NCBI RefSeq assembly: GCF_030936135.1
Contig: NC_082604.1
Location: forward strand, 4,099,001-4,163,000
Length of the DNA stretch: 64,000 nt
Direction: 5' to 3'
Source of the DNA: Gavia stellata
Lineage: Eukaryota; Chordata; Aves; Gaviiformes; Gaviidae
Shown one piece after another: positions 10,290 through 40,187 of this stretch (position 1 is its first letter; every line of letters starts with the position of its first letter). The translations under genes were made by a program, and so were the position numbers. The notes under the pieces were generated by a model, which was not told the DNA's origin, ran no database searches, and was given only the letters and a program-made list of their open reading frames with translations.

Positions 10290-13085
10290 GACAACTGTAA
10301 CTTTCCTTCGCATAAATTCCTATCAGAAAGGGGTTTTTTTTTAGAGAAAGAAAAAGCTTTCCATTTCTCAAGCCTACACCCATATCACAAAAACAGGCAA
10401 ATAGTCTGTGTGAATTGTTTAGGAAAGGAAGTGCATTTCTGGTATTGTCTGTCCTCTAGTTACGAAACACTGTGCTGAACACAGTTGTTGTTAGGGACCT
10501 GTGACGTTTTTCATCGAGCACAACTGTTACCTCATGTTCATTTCAGTTTACTGAAATACAAATGTTTTCTGATACAAAAACAATGTCTGCATGGAATCAT
10601 GCATTATAAACTGCACTAAACAGGCTGAGAGGGCATCCACCCAGCTGCAGCTGGAGAAACACAAAAGGATTATACGGTAGAATTCTGAAAGAAATAAATT
10701 ATGACTGAGGGGGCTGTGGGAGTGTGAGGAAACACTCTCCTGCACCTTTGGGGGCAGCCCCACTCCAGTGGCTGGTGAGGAAAAGCATGAAGATGGGCTT
10801 TGTGCTGCCACCCCCCCCCCCCATCCCACTCTGGGCAGAGTACCACAGAAGTGGAACTACCATACAGCTGCAGAAGTAGCAAATAACAGAACCATTCTTT
10901 TTTCACACTTTTCTAAGAAAGAAACCCCTTTTTCTTTATTCTCAAGACACGCAATTTACCTCTCCTAGTATTTGATGAAAACCAGTAATTCAGATGTGAA
11001 ATACTTGTCAACATAGGTGGTGGGGTGGGATGAAAACAAACACACCACAGCAAGAAACAACTTCTTTTCTGTCATCCTAACCCAAAAGGAAGATTGATGG
11101 TGTGCACGTAGCCATCCCTCCAAGAGGCTGATAGCCCTACACATCGTAAGAAGTGTCACATACTCAAAATAAGTAAGTGCTTAATGCCAAAAATGCAAGT
11201 GAAATAAAATAACTGTGGGCCAGAGTGACAGCCCCCAACTAATTATCCCCTTTGAGTACCTACATTGCCCTTGTAGAATCACATTTCTCTGGTGCTTCTT
11301 TCTGCTACAATTAATAGGTGGGCTTTGTGACCCATGTCAAAAGACATTTTAGGTTTTATGACCTTTCTTACAATTCACTATTAATTAAAAAAACAGAAAA
11401 CCCACTGACACTCACTTCCTCAGCTTTGCTCAAAGCCTTATAAAAGTCCATTATTACCATTCCACAAGAAATGGGACCTTTTCGTTTGCCAGAGAACACA
11501 TGATGCTGAGCTACGATGATTACTTTTGACAGCAAGAAACCATTTTAGGCCTGCACAGGGCCGGGGGCGGTGGTGGGGAGCAGGCAAAAAGGCTATCCTA
11601 ACCCAGAGCCCTTCAGGGCCAAATGGAACCTGGGCATGAATAGCACTACACCGTTCACTTATTTTTCACATAGTTGTACCTGCCAATATGGCAGTAAGGA
11701 ATTCCCTGTCTTTCAATAAGTTCTTAACTAAAGATGGGGGGGGGCAGGGCGGGAACAGGGACGACACACACGCCAACACACAACAACCAAACCCTTGAAA
11801 CTCAGCATGCTAAAAACACCTAAGGTCAGTTGCTGGCATAAGCATACCTCGTAAGAACGGGTGAAGTAAGTAGTTTTACAAGCAGAATTCCTTTAGTAGG
11901 CTCCATACAGCATCTTCCTTTAGTTTTTGCTTCAAGTTCACGTCCCACCACACTGCTTTATTTTATTGTCAGTCCCCTTCGGTCACACAGGTGCACATTT
12001 AAAACATGACCTCCACGTACTTACGTTCTCTCTCTCCATTGCCAGTGCCAGCAGATGCCAGTGGTAGTAAGCACCTCCCAGTCAGCCAACACCACGATCC
12101 CTACCTCAAAGAATTCAGAGAATTACAGAACACATGTTACAGCAAATGGGCTGTGCACCTCTGGAATGAAGGCAGCTTTCTTACCGAAAGCCCAACTGCT
12201 GGTTATCCACGCAAGGAGAAGAGTCCTCTTCTTGCAGGCAAGCTCAGCAGACAAAAACGTTTTCAGAGGAAGAGGTAAAGCAGCAGAAGTACAAAATGTT
12301 GCTCTGCTGTCCTTCTGTAGCACCAGGGACAAAGAAGTAGCAGTGTTAACCCCCCCACAACAATACAGAGACAGAAACCTCTTCTTTTTACCACTGGTAA
12401 AATAAACCTTGATAGAGTCAGTAGCGGGCTACAGAGCAACCCACATTTGAGCCACCTGAATACCAAAGCAAAACAATAGGAAAAAAAGTTTACATGGCTT
12501 TCAACTCTACAAAATGAAGTCACAGCAGTATCAACCCCTGCTGCAAAGGCTCTGCACCGCCCATCGCAGTGTTGTATAAAGCACCCAAAAAAGAAGCATC
12601 CAGCAATCCATTCAGTCTTCTTGAGCAGTCTCACTAATCTTGATTCCAAAGTCTGGCTTACTTTAAAAATAATCTGTGCTATCACCTGTCACAGAAACGC
12701 CCTTCAACTGCAGCCCTTTGTTCTCCAACAGCAGTCACCACTTACTTAAGGCTTTGCCATTCGCACAGAGGATCAGTAGTAGTGAAATACTGCTCTGTCT
12801 TACGTCAAGCATTTTAGCTGGAATGTTTAGTGGTCGGTCTGCTGGTCTTCTCTTGAACTTTACATCATGCTTTCATGAAAAATGAAATCCTTTGAGTGGA
12901 AGATGGTCAGTATTTCTAATCAAAACCAATACATATGGATCTCCAAAGACAGAACAACTGATTAATAAAGAGGAAATGGACAATGGTGAACAGAAAATTA
13001 ACAATTAGCAGCTTTTCCACAGAGCAGGTGGTCCGCACATACATTGTCTTCAGCAATCAACAGACAGCCCCCCGAAAAAACAGAA
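10290..13085. other. Convergent intergenic spacer
   Basis: The 2.8 kb between the 3' ends of the protease gene and IWS1 shows no convincing coding exon. It holds a C run (about 10810-10822), a G-rich stretch near 11735 and another minus-strand AATAAA pair near 11959-11970, which could serve a longer IWS1 3' UTR. Confidence 0.5.
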
Positions 13086-13090
13086 GATGT

Positions 13091-13096
13091 TTTATT
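13091..13096 (-). terminator. IWS1: Polyadenylation signal for the distal IWS1 terminal exon
   Basis: TTTATT on the plus strand (AATAAA on the minus) lies about 250 bases after the TGA at 13346-13348. It is followed by a T- and G-containing stretch on the minus strand, so it is a plausible end of the main transcript. Confidence 0.6.
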
Positions 13097-13345
13097 GTCT
13101 AAAGTGTTGCAATACAACAAATACGTGATCTGTACAAAGGACACAATAGAGCAAGTTTAAATACAATCAGGAGAAAGAAGTCCCCCTATTCACAGTCCTC
13201 GGACAACATCTTATAGCAGAACCTGAACCAACAATTTAAAGATTCACTAAAAAAACCCAAACAAGTTGTTAAAAAATTTAAAGGTCTCCAAGAGTCTATG
13301 GGTGTATTGTCTTACAGCAGAGATCATGGGGTATTCTGTGAAGGG

Positions 13346-30651
<17,306 letters not shown>

Positions 30652-30783
30652 GGCGGGCCGCTGGCCCCGCCTCCCCGCCGAGGCCCCGAGGGCTGGCGGC
30701 GGGGCGAAGCCCCCAGCGCAGCGCTCGCCGCTAGGGCCCGCCGCCGCCAGGCGCCGCCGCCGCCGCCCGCCGCGCACAGGCCC

Positions 30784-30794
30784 AAAATGGCGCC
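30784..30794 (+). promoter_or_regulatory. YY1-like site
   Basis: AAAATGGCGCC closely matches the YY1 core AANATGGCGNC. It lies about 135 bases upstream of the IWS1 start codon, where such sites often set transcription starts. Confidence 0.5.
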
Positions 30795-30822
30795 TCCCCT
30801 CCGAACGGCCGGCAACCGCCCC

Positions 30823-30834
30823 TGCGCATGCGCT
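30823..30834 (+). promoter_or_regulatory. NRF1-like site
   Basis: TGCGCATGCGCT matches the palindromic NRF1 consensus at all but one end position. It lies within the CpG island upstream of IWS1. Confidence 0.6.
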
Positions 30835-30884
30835 AAGAACGGCCGCCCCCTTCCCCCCCCCTCCGCTTCCCTGGAGGAGGAGGC

Positions 30885-30894
30885 TCTCGCGAGG
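30885..30894. promoter_or_regulatory. TCTCGCGAGA-type promoter element
   Basis: TCTCGCGAGG is one base from the palindromic TCTCGCGAGA element common in housekeeping CpG-island promoters. Confidence 0.5.
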
Positions 30895-30910
30895 CTTCAG
30901 GGGGGAACCG

Positions 30911-30925
30911 CCGCCAGGGGGCGCC
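30911..30925 (+). promoter_or_regulatory. CTCF-like binding site
   Basis: CCGCCAGGGGGCGCC differs from the canonical CTCF core CCACCAGGGGGCGC by one base. It sits between IWS1 and the intergenic space toward MYO7B and could mark a domain boundary. Confidence 0.65.
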
Positions 30926-33900
30926 GCGCGGGCGGGCGGGGCCGCAGCCGTTACGCCGCCACGCATTGCCCCGCCCCGCCCCGCGCGGCCGTCCCGGGGG
31001 TTTGCGGGAGCGTACCGTTTGGAGAGACCGAGGTCGGGCGTCAGCGGCGGAAGACCGGAGACTGCTGGCTGCTTTCATACGGCTCTGGTTAGCTGCAACA
31101 AACTGGACAACGATTCGGTTTTTCCTCTGCCTAACCGTTTTTTTGCATTTTTTGCTAGAAAATAGTTCGATTTTAGCTTCGCAACTGACGTGCTGGGGAA
31201 ATGGGAGGGGCCTTTGAGAAAAAAGGCCGTTTTGAGCCCTTGCATCAGCGTGGGAAATGACCAGCTGTACACAAGCGTGAAATGGTTGTTATTTTCATAG
31301 AGGTTTCCTCGTATGAGCCGTGCGGGAACTTGGAAGAGACTAAACCCCAGAAAATGTTAAACGGCTGCTTAGACCCACAGCCCAGGGCTACACCGGCGTT
31401 ACCCAACATCTCCCTTTGGCCGGTCAAAGGCACCTCCGGTAAAAATGCTTCCAATACTGATAAAGGATGGGAGATCAAGAGTTTCATCTACTCGAATAGA
31501 TAAGATTTTACCATTTAAGTAATAGGTGAATTTATCTGCTCCCTCCAAATCAAGTTAGCAAGAATTAAGGCGAATCTCTCCAAGGAGGCAGCAGAGTAAC
31601 ACCAGAGTTCGGGCGCAGGTACGCACGCGGGCTCTGGATGCCGCGATGGGGGTCAACAGTTTCTATGGTGCTGCTGGCCGAAGAGGGGACCGAGGCTAGC
31701 CGTGGAAACTGAGGACTAGCTGTCTCAACGAACTGAGGTCGGACTGTCCTAGCTGAAGCTGCGGTTCAACCTAGTTCATGTGTGGGTGGATCCTCCAGAT
31801 TTAGCCTTCAGAATCAACTGAAAGCTGAACTCCCCCGTAATTGCTGACTTCCGGAGTAAACACAGGGGCAGAACGACCCCCTGTTTTTTTCAGGAATTGC
31901 TGTGCTCTGGTTTAGTAACCTCTATCCTCTGAGCAGTTGCATTATTCGATTATTCAGCACGCCTACAATATGTCAGTAGAGGATTACCAGGGATGACTTC
32001 TGTCATTGATGCATCAGTTTAAAATGGAAAGCCCAATAAATGCATACAGTGCTGGTCTCCTGCCTCTGTTCTTCTGTGGCAAACAAAACATCTTCATTTT
32101 CTAAGAGGGCACAGGTTAATGTGTGACAATTAGAAAACTGTTGAGGCAGTGTCATTTGGGATATTTCTAAACAACAGTGATTTTTATAAACCTACATGCT
32201 ACACTCTTGTTCAGGGACATCAAAATTTACTAAGTTGAGAACTCTGGGCAGAATGAGTCATTATTCCTTCCATGCTAGAGGCACTTTAGAATGGATAGCA
32301 GAGAGCAGCAAGCACAGTTATAATGCAGGGAGTTCAGTGCACCATGTTAAATGCAGTTGAACTCTCACAATTGAGTCATTACTCAACATCTTCTACAGTG
32401 TTTCACTTAGAAGGAGAAATCGGCAGTGGAGTCAGATGTTTCTTGCATACAATCCTGTATTATTAGCAAAAATGCAGAAAACCCTTTTTTTCCCCTGAAA
32501 GCAGCATACATAAAACATATAAAGAATGCCTGTTTGTTTACAGATCTACAGGTCTTTTCCAAGTAGCCCCAAAGGTCCCTTAGTGATCCTCAGGATCACA
32601 CTGTTAATGGTATCGTGTCCTTTTTTCCTGCTCCTATACGACTATTACTGCCTTTAGCTCTTTGAACTGTGTGGTTTCACTTGGATCTTTTCTGGAAGGA
32701 GCAGGCACATGTGCCAGTATGTGATGGGAGGCTCCTTGTGTTTCACTTATCTGACTTCCATAAAAGAATGTAATGGCTTTTTACAACTGACTGAATAGAA
32801 GGCAGTACGACAACTTTAATGTGACTCATTACAACACAACAAATAAAGTTCTCTGCAGATAAAGCACAAAGGTAGGAAGTAACAAGTTTGGAGTAATGTA
32901 ACAGAAAATAATGGACAAGGGGAAACATAAACAGAAACTTACAAAAAAAAAAGGAGATTGAACAATGTGTACCAAGGTACCTGGAAACTGTACCAAGGTG
33001 CATAGAAAACATAGAGGTCTATCACATACTGAAGGTCCAAGCAGGATCAGAGTATGACGGTAGCCTTCCTTGGAAATTAGTGATTTACAAATATGTGTCA
33101 TACTCTGCAGTGATGGCAAGCCACTGTCCCAAACTCCAGCTGCACTAAGGCTGCATTGATGAGAGAATAGAGAATTTCTGCATTGAAATGTGGAAGGAGG
33201 CATAGAGGTTCCTTCCTAACAGTTATGAATTCCCATTTTTCTGAAACGAAACCTTCTAACCCCGAGCCTAGTGTTGTGACATGCCACCTATACCACACAG
33301 GAGAGGGTGCACCTGTGTCTTAAGCAACCTCACTTCAGCAACGCTGAATAACTGGGCATCAATTCTGACAGCTATTCTGCAGGTAACGTGTGTGTGCGCA
33401 CTAGCGTGCACATGTCTTTGTCCCTCATGGGCCAGAACTTGGCACTTAGTGGTCTGTAATATACTCTTGTAATACCGTCTTGGCTGCATCCCAAAAGGAA
33501 GGATGGAGTGACATTCAGACCATAATGGGATTGCACAGTGGGGGAGAATGACCTGCCTCTTAGCAAGCAGAGTAAGCAGCGCCCACTTGGCGTGTGTGAA
33601 GGTGTGTAATGACACAGATCCCAGAGCCCCACCAGTCTGCCTCTCTGTACAACATGATGAACTGGCTGGAATGAAATAAGCCTTTCCCTGAGGGACAGAA
33701 TGCTCAAGACAACCAAGGGATGCACTTGGAAATCCTTTACTGGTATGTACTTCTTATTTAGTTTGCTTTGTTCCCTGCAGTGCGCCTTTCAGAGTTAACA
33801 GACATCAGTGACTTAAAGCTACAAATCTGCTTAGAGGAAGGGAAGGAGGTTAGCGTAGACAGGAGGGCTTCTGAATGAACAGTTTAAACTGCAAATTGTT

Positions 33901-35320
33901 ATATCTGATCCACCTCCCTTCAGAAACCTCAGGAAAAAACCTAGTTTAACATAAAATGATGCTTGGCATCTAGGACTCGGTGATGCAGAAATGACAAGGC
34001 CGCTTTGATTTAGCTGGAGAGGAAATGTGAGAGGTAGTGCCATGTGCAAATTAAACCCTTTGATCCTGACATCAATCTCTTAATTAGGAAGCTGTCAGGA
34101 AGAGGCAGTTTTGTTAACACATGTCTATCTGGACAGACCTATTGCTCTGAACAACAACAGGATTAAATTCACCAGGGATTATCCAATTTTAATTTGTTGC
34201 ATTTATCAGTGCATTATTCATCAGCGTAGACCATACTACAAATTACCCTTAATTACAACTACAAAGGCGTCTGTGCCCTGCACAGTCCCTCACCAGAGCG
34301 TGTCTTCAGCAGTAAACAGAGTTGCTCACTCCTGGCAAGCTCCTGGCTTTCCCCATTCGCACAGCTCAGTGACTTCCCAAACCTGAGCTCCCCCTATTCA
34401 CTCACAGGCACTTCTCTGAAGAAGCCTTTAGTGAGCCGCCTGCTGATCTCTGAGTAGGTACATGTGCTTTACGAATCATCTAGGCTGCTTCCACTTGGTG
34501 TATCAAGTCTCTACTCCTTCAGCTTGCGATTTCTGGCTCTTGAGTATGTCTAGTCCTAACTGGGGAAATCCATCTCCCCTCCAATACGTATTTCAGATGT
34601 ACAATAAGTCGTGCTTTTCTTTCAGACTGAACATTGAGTTCCCTATGTTTCCATCTCATACAGTTTATATACTTTACTGACTCAGAAATACTGTACTTCT
34701 CTCTGAAGTAGCACCCCCACTGCACCTTGATCACAAGTGTTAAAAATGTATATATTTTTAGAATGAGACTCTCTGCCCCAAAACATGCTCCATTTGGAAT
34801 TTCGGTAGGTATGTTTAATTTGCTGAAGAAATACGTATGGCACCTTTTCCCTGCAGTCTAATTACACAAAAAGCTTTGGTTTTAGATATCTGTCTTGGTA
34901 GTATAAAGGTATATATGTGCTTTGATTCATTTGCCAATATCTGACCTTCATCTAATAAAATCAGTACCTGAAATTTTGTTAATCATGTACAGCATATAGA
35001 CTTCTTCTAAAAACAGTTGTATCAGAAATAAAATTCTGCTAAAGAACTACTTTGAGGCAAAATCCTTGAGTAAGAATGATTTGCACAGTTAGTTAGAAAC
35101 TTAAAGAAAGCTCTCCTCTCTGCCTTTTGGTTTCCTGCCTCTCTCTAAAAGTCTCAGAGCCCTGAAGGGCCTTTGCTCTGTTTCTGTACCTGTACCTTCA
35201 TTTCTGCTGTAAAACTTAAATAAAAAGCTCAGGTAAGGAGGCTAATATTAAAACACAAATATGTAACGTGGATAAACACACATTATTCCCAACTATTTAT
35301 TGCTATGCTTGAATACTTAC

Positions 35321-35422
35321 CTCTGATTTGGATATGGAACTACAGCAGGAGCCCCAAGAATCTGTCTTGGACACAGAGGTTTTTTGTTGTCTTTGCCATT
35401 GTACAGTGCATCTACATTGAAC
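35321..35422 (-). other. Unassigned exon-like segment, minus strand
   Basis: 102 nt with a strong acceptor (pyrimidine-rich tract then TTCCTAG) and a consensus donor (CAGAG|GTAAGTA). It is open in one frame, symmetric phase 2-2. The encoded 33-34 residues include FNVDALYNGKDNKKPLCPRQ and LGAPAVVPYPNQ. I do not recognise the protein. It is not part of IWS1, and MYO7B is on the other strand. It could be an exon of an unknown gene or a chance combination. Confidence 0.45.
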
Positions 35423-36119
35423 CTAGGAAGCAAGAAAATAAGAATTAAGGTGTTTGTTAGGTATACTAGCACATGTTCACAACTATTGCACATTTTCATT
35501 TGCATGTTTAATAAAGGGCATACAGAATAGTGCATAACAGCTATAATAGTGTTGGGTAGAGTGCCCTGGAAGAAGGTTATACAGATGGGTTAAGGTAGAT
35601 GGAAAAAAATTTGTCCTCACTGTTTGGGCTCGCCGTTAGGGTTGAAATGTGCTTGACTCCTGGATCCTTGCTCTGGCTGGCAAAACCCTGTATCTGCCTC
35701 ACTACAGGTATGTTACAGTTCTGTTTCTCTCCCAAACATCACCTCTAGTGCTGGAATTTAACAGGATAGGCAAGAAGGACACATGTAGAGCAACCAGAAA
35801 GAGGGAAGCTCTTGGCCATCCTGTCCTAATTTGGAAAGAGGGAAGTGGGCAGGATAGAGAGTTAACATGCACCTAGATGCTGGAACACAGGAACACAGTG
35901 TTTGCTGGAAGATAAATTAATGATAACAAACCCAGGAATTTTTAAACAAATGGACTAGAAATCCCAATCCCTTTATATGCATGTGTGACTATCAGTTTCA
36001 GTTATGTGTCATGAGTTTATTTTGCCTCCTGCCCTAGGTACTGTGAAACACAGTCCACGCAGGACATAGGCTGATGTGCATTTTCTGACCTTGCAGAAAG
36101 AGCTGTGCAAAACCAAGGG

Positions 36120-36235
36120 GAGAGATGAGGGCCTGATTTTCCTCTTATCTAACAGGGTGAATCCAAGAGAACCCCAGGGAAGTCAGTGGTGTTGGAGCAG
36201 CGTAAGAACAGATGTTAAAGGGTTTTCTTCTGGGA
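36120..36235 (+). repeat. Possible degenerate ancient interspersed repeat
   Basis: The segment begins near GGGCCTGATTTTCCTC and contains an AAGTCAGTGG stretch. It resembles an old sauropsid interspersed family known from its CCTGATTCTC and GAAGTCAATGG motifs. The match is from memory and weak. Confidence 0.25.
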
Positions 36236-39200
36236 GTGCTTTCCAGAAATCTGAAAGGATTCAGGCACAGTGGAGAGTTTGAAGTTTAAGGTTCACCCAG
36301 GCAAGAATTAGCCTTCCTGCTTACTGGAACACCTGACTTGGAAATTACATATATGCTGAACCGGGAGCAAAGTCCTGTAATAAATAACCGTGCTTCAGTC
36401 ATTTCCTCCTCTGTGCAGCAGAGAACTGGCACTTGGTGAGGGATCCCTTAATGGCACCAGTACCAGTTTCACCTTTCTTTTCCTTCTTATTCCGATGCTT
36501 ATGAAAAAGAGGGAACTAAGCTGCAGAAGCCAGACAGTGAAGATTTCTTCTGGAGAGGTAATTTCTCATGCTGTGGGGTGCAGTTTGGTTTACGGTGCTG
36601 CATTACTTTGGAAAGAAAAGCAACAGAGAGCACCAGGTGTTGTCAGAAAGCGGCCATTCAAGCAGGTTGGGGGCTGGCCACTTATGACTTAACTGGGAAT
36701 AAGCATTTTAAATGTTGAAACTGTGTATCCCAGGATTATACGGGATCTCCTGTCTACATGTCCATCCTTGGCTGCTATTGTAGACTGGATCCGGAGCTAG
36801 CTATACCTTTGATGTGACGCAGTATGGCTGTGCTTCATGTTTGCATGTACCACTCCCTCTTTGTTCTGGGTAGACATTTCTGCTCTGTTGCAGTATTCTG
36901 TTTTCTGGCTCAGGTGAGAAAGTATCTGTTAGTTGTGAGTCGCTGTGGCTGACCGTGGCCCATCTTTGGCCTATGTTTGCTAAGTCCCATGCTTCTGTAC
37001 CACCTTGCATTGCTCATCACAACAGGTCATCACATTCTTGAAGTTAATACACAGATCCAGTTCCTGAGTCCTGAATAAGAACATGAGAACTTTGCCATAA
37101 GAATAAGTGATTATGAAAGACAGAAGTTCATTCTTGAGAGAGTGTAAAAAACCAACAGAAAAAAACCAAGCAGCCAGAAAGAACACATTCATGTTGCATT
37201 GCTAAATTTTCGTCGATGCTGTGCTACAAGATTGAGAATTGTCTTAGTTAAGGATGAGCTCTGGAAGTTGCCCTAGTCTCACGGGGAAAATCAATTCTTA
37301 ATATAGTCAGCAGGTGTTGTGTTGGGGACACAGTCCTTGCAGTTTCTAATAACAAAAAGCACCAGCTTTTGTTATTAAGTGTGACAATCCACTTCTCTTC
37401 TTGTTATTGGGTCACCTATGTGAAAACCACATTTAAAATTCCTGCTTTAAAATGTGTGTCAGCATTGGACTTCTACATCACCAGACTGTCATCTCTTGCA
37501 GTTTCTATTTAGTTTTCACTTCGGGATCACAATACATTTTGTAATTTTGATAGTTAGTTATTTTCAGCATATCTTAGAATGACTTTAAAGTGGTAAATCA
37601 TTCTGGGCTTGCTTAGAAACCCTCTTCAATCCATGCTACTGTATAGCCCTTTATAGCCACAAATAGGGCACAAAGATCTTGTAGCTTGTCAAGCACTTCC
37701 TAGCTTCCATTTTGCTACCCTAATAGCTCTCATGGTTGGGACATTGGTGTAAGCCACAACAGTGGCAGTATCTTGTATACAGGAGTGTAACTGCTCCCTC
37801 CATTTAGTCTGAAGAAAAGGTTGTTTATGCACCCATCAATTTTAAATAAGACCATGATTTATGGAAGCTATTTATACCTTCCCAAATAACATGGATTAAA
37901 AAAAATGGGACAGCTATAGGAAAGCAAGTGATAGAATAAGCCCTAATTCTCTTACTGCAACTTTTTCTTCTAACATTGAAGTTTATTAAAACAAGAGGGA
38001 GAAAACAGTGGTATCCCCAAACTTCACCTTGAGGTTTTTTAATGGTAATCTTCATTTTTCAAGAGCATGAATTTCCAAAAATAAAGTGGTGACTTGAAAC
38101 ACTTTTCTGATACTTTAGTTGCAAATTTCTAAACCTCGGAAACTTGTATAGCTCCACCATAAAATGAAGATAAATGATAAAATTATTTAAATTATTCAAT
38201 CAGAAAAGTAATGAAATCTGGGTACCTCTCAAAAAGGTATACCATCCATATTACACAGAATTGTAAATAGTTATTAGGAATTTTAAACATAAGATTTTAA
38301 AGCCTTTACACATGATAGAAAAAATCTCAAGGATTTCATTGAAATTATTCATGAAGTATCCCATTAATCACTAATATTAATGGTACTTCAAACTGGGATT
38401 TTGATGATTATCTGTATAGCATAGGTAGAAAATGGAACTTTCAACTCAGTTAATTTCTGGTTTTCTTGTTTTGCTCAAACTTTCCAGAGAACCTGTCCAA
38501 AACCTAGACAAGCATAATTTAGGGCCAGAATAAAATAATTTCTCAAAAGGCTATGAGAAAATAAGAAATTTGCATTTGAGTGTCAAGAGAAAACCAGAGC
38601 AGGTGTCTCTGTTCTTCATGGGGGATGTTCCAAGAGGTCACGGACTTGCCTGGAATAAGTGCCAAAGATCAATTTCTGGTCCTTTAGTGTCCACTCATCT
38701 TCTTGTAAAGTAGTTTCCAAGCGGTTTGCTGTCAAACAGGAATGTACAGAAGGGATGCAGATGTTTCAATATGTCTTCATTGAGCATGAGTTGTAAAATC
38801 TGTTTGAGATAAAATGCTAAGAAAATGTCATTGATAATAGATCATAAAAGGGTAAAAATAGAATTAATTTTTGGTCCAAGGTTAGCATTTTATGGAGCAT
38901 TTTGCTTATTGCAAGCATTTATTCTTCTTATCAGCTTTCAGCTCAGCCTTTTCTCTGGGTGTGCTGAAACAATGGCTAGAGGGAGAGATCTTTTAGAGAA
39001 ATAGAGGGAGGAAAATGGGTCACACAGCTGTGAGAAGTTTGTGAATATGAGGCTGTGGGGACTTGGGCTAATAACTGATGTCTGCTGCATGCAGCAGCTA
39101 CTGAATCGCAGGTTACTCAACAGCCTTAATGTGCAGGGATCACTCCTGCTAGTAGGAAGAGATAACAGGGAAAAAACCCTGTCTGGAACTCTGGAAACAC

Positions 39201-40144
39201 TTAAAGGGAACTTTGCAGAGTCTTGGCCTGTGATTTCCCACACACAGGAAAAGGCATACAGCAGCCTTCCCACTGTAGCAAGAGTGGGAGCCAGCAAATC
39301 ACACCTAGTCCTGGAATCACCCCCAAAATCCAGCTGCAGCAGCCTATGGGATGGGAAGCAGCTTCTGAAGACTTTGGTTCCTTGGTTGTTCCAAGGATCA
39401 CAGCCTAAACAGCATCATCCCTTAATCAAAGCACTGGTGTAGATTTCTAGCCGCCAATCTTTTCACTATTACGCTCTTGATAGTGAGCTCCTAATTTTAT
39501 TGTTGTTCCTTCCTATTCCTTATTTTTCTGCTCATGCCTTCATTGCAACCCCTCCCATTCCAGCCAAGAAAAGTGAACTCTAGACCTCAGTTTCTATACA
39601 GTGGTAGGTTCAAGCTGTGAGAGTCTGAGGGAACTGAGCATCTTAGGAGAGTATGAATTCAATCTGAGTCACTGGGCTAGCCACTTGCAGGAACTCAACC
39701 GCTGGGTCAATGGACCAGCCAAAAGTAACTCTGTTGTACATCGAATTACATTGCATTGTGGGGTCTTCTTATTTGTGAGCCGAACTTGAAGTTCAGCCAA
39801 TAAATGTGCCTAGCATTTGATTGAGGGAACTATTCCGTATGAAAATGTGCACAGTGAGCTCTTCAGGCTTGAGAGCATCTCCAGGGTTATGTGGTAGAAC
39901 TCAGAGCAGACCACCACCCTAGTGCTGCAGGTTCTTCACTTTGGGTAGATGGTTTCATTGTTTCTGCATTGGGTGTAGCTTATTATGATCTCTTCTGCTT
40001 TAACAAAATCCATGAACAGAATTATTTTAAGGCATTTTGCTGTTATTTTTTACAAGGAAACATCTCAAGGAAACCCCACTGTCTGTTCTGATCAAAGCCT
40101 AAGCCCTTTTCTGGCCTAATGTTTTGTTCTTCTTGGCACTGCAG

Positions 40145-40187
40145 GTTACATACAGTGATCTGAAACATAATGGTGGTTTTCAGGAAG
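40145..40187 (+). CDS. MYO7B: MYO7B exon with start codon (coding 40170-40187)
   Basis: Acceptor CACTGCAG at the left shows that a non-coding exon precedes it. The ATG at 40170 begins MVVFRK and the donor is AAG|GTAAGT. Human MYO7B begins similarly (…MMVFRKGDHVW). Only six codons are coding here. Confidence 0.85.

Larger units (their letters stand above)
31021..40144. other. Intergenic region between IWS1 and MYO7B
   Basis: About 9 kb, mostly AT-rich, with no convincing multi-exon gene apart from the exon-like segment at 35321-35422. The promoter and any non-coding first exon(s) of MYO7B should lie here, because the first MYO7B coding exon is preceded by a splice acceptor. I could not locate them. 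Confidence 0.5.

Noticed and set aside
33268-33615. Minus-strand peptide around IAVRIDAQLFSVAEVRLLKTQ as an exon
   Set aside because: It is protein-like, but the acceptor is poor and there is no matching neighbour exon, so I could not support it.
38938-39442. Overlapping open frames of 119 (-) and 133 (+) codons
   Set aside because: No recognisable domain, no convincing splice sites or start context, and composition like the surrounding intergenic DNA.
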